From NCBI GenBank assembly GCA_029255685.2, contig CM055320.2:44675910-44739909 (forward strand): 64,000 nt of DNA. The letters run 5' to 3'. Below, piece after piece: positions 61,150-64,000 of the stretch. How positions within the stretch are numbered: the stretch's first letter is position 1; every line of letters begins with the position of its first letter. The stretch comes from Silene conica. Lineage: Eukaryota > Streptophyta > Magnoliopsida > Caryophyllales > Caryophyllaceae. Position numbers and translations under genes: made by a program. Below the pieces are notes generated by a model. It did not search any database. It was not told where the DNA came from and saw only the letters and a list, made by a program, of their open reading frames with translations.

Positions 61150-63569
61150 TTGATGTTGTTGAAAATTTAAACTACAATAATAAAAGTAAAAACAACATCA
61201 TTTTTAAAATTCATAATTTAAACTAGAAACTTTAACAAGTTTAGTTATATATATTTACTTAATGATCTCTTACCCAATTAAGTAAACAATCCCGAGACCC
61301 AAACCCATACTAATCCGGGCACGGTGTAGCCGATTCAACCCGTATTGGTATAATTTGGTGGATTAACCCTTTAATCGGTTCTACTCTTAGAACTCTCGGT
61401 CGACAATTTTCTTAAAATTATCTTTAGCCCGAACTTATTGCAACTACGGTTACGAATACTTTCGTTGAGATCAACCAAATTTCAAGGTGTAATCTTATTA
61501 CCCCACTTACCCAACGTGACAATTTTAGTACCCCGGTGTAGCCGAGCCTACGTTCTTGTGAAGAAGGGATTCATGGGTCCGTACTTTTTGGTAAGGCTAA
61601 GTCTCAATATTTATATGTAAGAGATCTAGTCAAATTTTTATCTATCTCCGTTTAAGTTAACTAAGTCGGTGAATTATCGAAAAAATAAAAGACTAGGTCG
61701 ACTAGGTCGAAACATGCATGATACGATGTATGACGATTTGGCTATGCATGCAAACATGTAAAAGCAAATAAAAGCATAAAAATAAACCCTAGTATGGCCT
61801 TTCCTAGAAAAGAAATAACAAGGTACAAATTCGGAAACCAACTCCTTTGGTCCCTTGAACTTCACGCGGCACGCACTTCGAGGTAAACACCGTCTTTGTC
61901 GGAACTCCTTTCCGAATGGCACCGTCTTCAAAGAACTCCGGAATTTACAAATATTACAACTTTTCTAGTCTACTTTATACATTATAAAATAGAAACAAAT
62001 TGCAATTGGGTGATACGAGATCACAAAATTACAACCGAATCGGTAACCCCTTACATTACGGGAAATACCGATTTAAAACTAAGGCCATACTAAGTAAATT
62101 ACATAATTCCCAAAATTACGTAAAATAAATCATGACATTCATAATATAATATGTAATGCTTATGTAAATATGAATTAACATGCAAATCCTAAGCCAAATC
62201 GTCCTATTTAAATAGTTATCGCAAACCTCGGTTTATGGAATCGCGTGTTTTAACGCTTAACAACACTATACATTATATGAAACGGTTTTCATCCTTAAGT
62301 TAATAAACCTAACTCGCATAGGATTCAAAATTTAGTCTTACTCAAACTTTGAACATGACTTAACTTAATATATTTCAATACTGATCGGTATTACTCGGTT
62401 TTACGGGAAAAATAATATAAAATCCAAAAGAGTCATAAAAATTTCGAGAATTCAAAATTCAAATTTTGAAAATTCCAGAATGTTCTTAAAATTTTCAGAA
62501 TCTTAAAATACTAGTATTTATACGGTTTTAACATTATTTCGTAAATAAGACGTAAAACGAGCACTTTAAGTCGGAAAATTCAATAATTAACTTCATAAAT
62601 GCAAATTAAATACTAATAATATTTTTATACCTTCCAAAACATCTTAAGAACACAAAATGGACAGAAAATTAAATGGCACACTGCCCAAGAGCCGAAACTT
62701 TAATTTAAAGACTCTTATTATTTTAATTTAAATGCAACTTTTCAACAATTAAAATTAAACTAAATCAGAAACTTTTGGCTCCCAAGGAAATTTCAGTGAT
62801 GAACATATCATATATTACTATTATGGGTCAAATTTTTCGGCCATTTTAACAACTATTGCAAATTTTAACGATTTTCGTCATATATCGTACGATTTTAACC
62901 TTTAAAATTATTTCTCAAGCATAAAATAAGATAAAATTCTCGCAAAATTTTATACATGCTGGAAATAATATATATGACATCGTGTTAAATTTTTATGGCC
63001 AAATTCCAACTTAAACTATTAAAGTCGAAATAATGTCACTAATTACTCGATTTTTACATTAAAAATCTATAATATTGCAATATTTGAGATAAATTTCTGG
63101 AAAATTCAACATAAATTTTAAATATTGCATGTGACATCCTCATAAATTTTTATAGTCAAATTCATAATATAACTATTTTAACCCATTTTTATTCATCTTA
63201 TTGCATTTTAACACTTAAAATTTATATCACACGTTTTATAAGTCCATAATTTACGAAAATTCATCTTCATATTATAGAAAATACATGTGATAACATACTG
63301 AAAAATCTCGGCCAAAAGATGATTTTAGCTATTTTTCCCGAAATAAACGACTTTAACCATTAAAACTTTATAAAAACCGAGATTTAATATACCATTAATC
63401 AATATTCATGCAAAATATATTCCAAATATTCTAAAAAAATTTTAGAAACAGTAGGTATTCATGCTAAATAATTTCGTGCATATCATATATCAAACGAAAA
63501 TTCAAATTTTATTTTGTTATCACTATAACTCCGTAAAAACGTAAACGGAAAGCATGCAAACAACCTATT
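61150..63569 (-). other. Leader of the right-arm Copia copy
   Basis: AT-rich, non-coding, the mirror of 51254-53684, with a few percent divergence and small indels. It contains the donor of the filler (61531-61563). Confidence 0.75.
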
Positions 63570-63581
63570 GCTCTGATACCA
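63570..63581 (-). promoter_or_regulatory. Primer binding site, tRNA-iMet (minus strand)
   Basis: The plus strand reads GCTCTGATACCA, the minus-strand primer site of the right-arm copy. Confidence 0.9.
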
Positions 63582-63583
63582 AT

Positions 63584-64000
63584 TGTTTGGTTTTATCAGT
63601 TACTCATAAACTAATCTTTTAGTCATACTAACATAATCTTTTAATTAACCCTTTAATTAACATATTATAATGATCTTATGCATGCTAATATATGCGGAAA
63701 TAAGGAGATATTGAACCCTTACACACGGTCCAAGATTATAGCAAGGATGATCCTCCAAGTACCCAAATAAGAATACCTCCTTTGGATGCACCAAGACAAC
63801 CCTTAACCAACCGAGATCTTGAACAAGCTAGCACAAAACCGGTTTCTCCTTAAACTTATTCTAATCTCTCTAATTAGAATATTATTTCAATACTACAAAA
63901 TAGTATGATTTTATTATCTTATAATATATATTTAGAGGTTAAATAATTTCTCCTCTTCTTAGTATTTTCGGCTAAGTGTAGAAGAGAGGATATTATGAAT
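63584..64000 (-). repeat. Copia LTR, right arm, cut by window end
   Basis: On the minus strand it ends ACCAAACA just before the primer site. It corresponds to the last 400 bp of 50000-51239 but is clearly more diverged than the inner arm sequence. Confidence 0.75.

Larger units (their letters stand above)
50000..64000. mobile_element. Inverted-repeat Copia complex (giant palindrome)
   Basis: The left arm (about 50840-57374) and the right arm (57460-64000, cut by the window end) are reverse complements about a centre near 57417. Each arm carries, from outside in, LTR, tRNA-iMet primer site, long leader, gag, then an inverted 3' end (start of an LTR, priming tract, 3' untranslated region). Apparently no difference separates the arms from about 54030 to the centre. 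Outside that they differ by roughly 3-6% with small indels. No protease, integrase or RT is present. Confidence 0.88.

Noticed and set aside
50000-64000. Autointegration as the origin of the Copia palindrome
   Set aside because: Autointegration joins exact LTR termini to internal sites. Here the inverted joints lie well inside an LTR and inside gag, so another mechanism is more likely.

Overview
This window is heterochromatic, transposon-packed DNA from a flowering plant, most likely a eudicot. The evidence is Athila-type Ty3 elements with a tRNA-Asp primer site, Copia elements with tRNA-iMet primer sites, a plant L1-type LINE with a DUF4283/zinc-knuckle ORF1, and CACTA transposons, one of them with a Transposase_24 gene. 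Caryophyllales (for example Silene or a beet relative) is a guess from the style of the LINE and LTR proteins. I found no intact host gene, no tRNA or rRNA gene and no CRISPR array. Nearly every base belongs to a mobile element, and most elements sit inside others.

Layout. (1) 1-11997 is the 3' part of a non-coding LTR element (called family T here; LTR begins TGTAATACCCC). Its internal region is interrupted by a young Athila-like element at 241-7977 (target duplication TATAT). (2) 11998-26764 is a minus-strand non-coding Ty3-like element: internal region to about 15190, then a 3.2-kb LTR holding an array of covarying hairpins. That LTR is split by a LINE (16971-25352), and the LINE's reverse transcriptase is split by a CACTA element (19501-23345) that carries fragments of a class V aminotransferase-like host gene. 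(3) 26765-27599 is a Copia LTR fragment. (4) 27600-50000 is a second family T copy. Its left LTR carries a Copia element (about 28790-33990). Its internal region (35013-38758) is non-coding. Its right LTR is split by a CACTA element with a spliced Transposase_24 gene (39399-41649) and by a second young Athila-like element (41817-49831, target duplication GAGGT). (5) 50000-64000 is a large inverted repeat of a gag-bearing Copia element, centred at about 57417. Its inner 3.3 kb per arm is apparently identical, while the outer parts differ by a few percent.

How the parts relate. The two Athila-like elements have nearly identical LTRs (about 0.7% and 0.45% differences by eye) but no reverse transcriptase or integrase, so they must have been moved in trans. 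Family T is wholly non-coding and would also need a partner. The CACTA copy at 19501 has no recognisable transposase.

Strongest signals. (a) A 12-bp dyad, GGTCG-NN-CGACC, occurs 46 times in the two Athila-like elements and nowhere else that I saw. It comes almost always in pairs with starts exactly 21 bp apart, in LTR, leader, coding and 3' untranslated DNA alike. (b) In the minus-strand LTR there are about 11 tandem units with a conserved loop but different stem sequences that keep their complementarity. (c) A leader stem-loop shows a compensatory change between the two Athila-like families. (d) The giant Copia palindrome has a 33-bp templated filler at its centre. All counts and identities are by eye.
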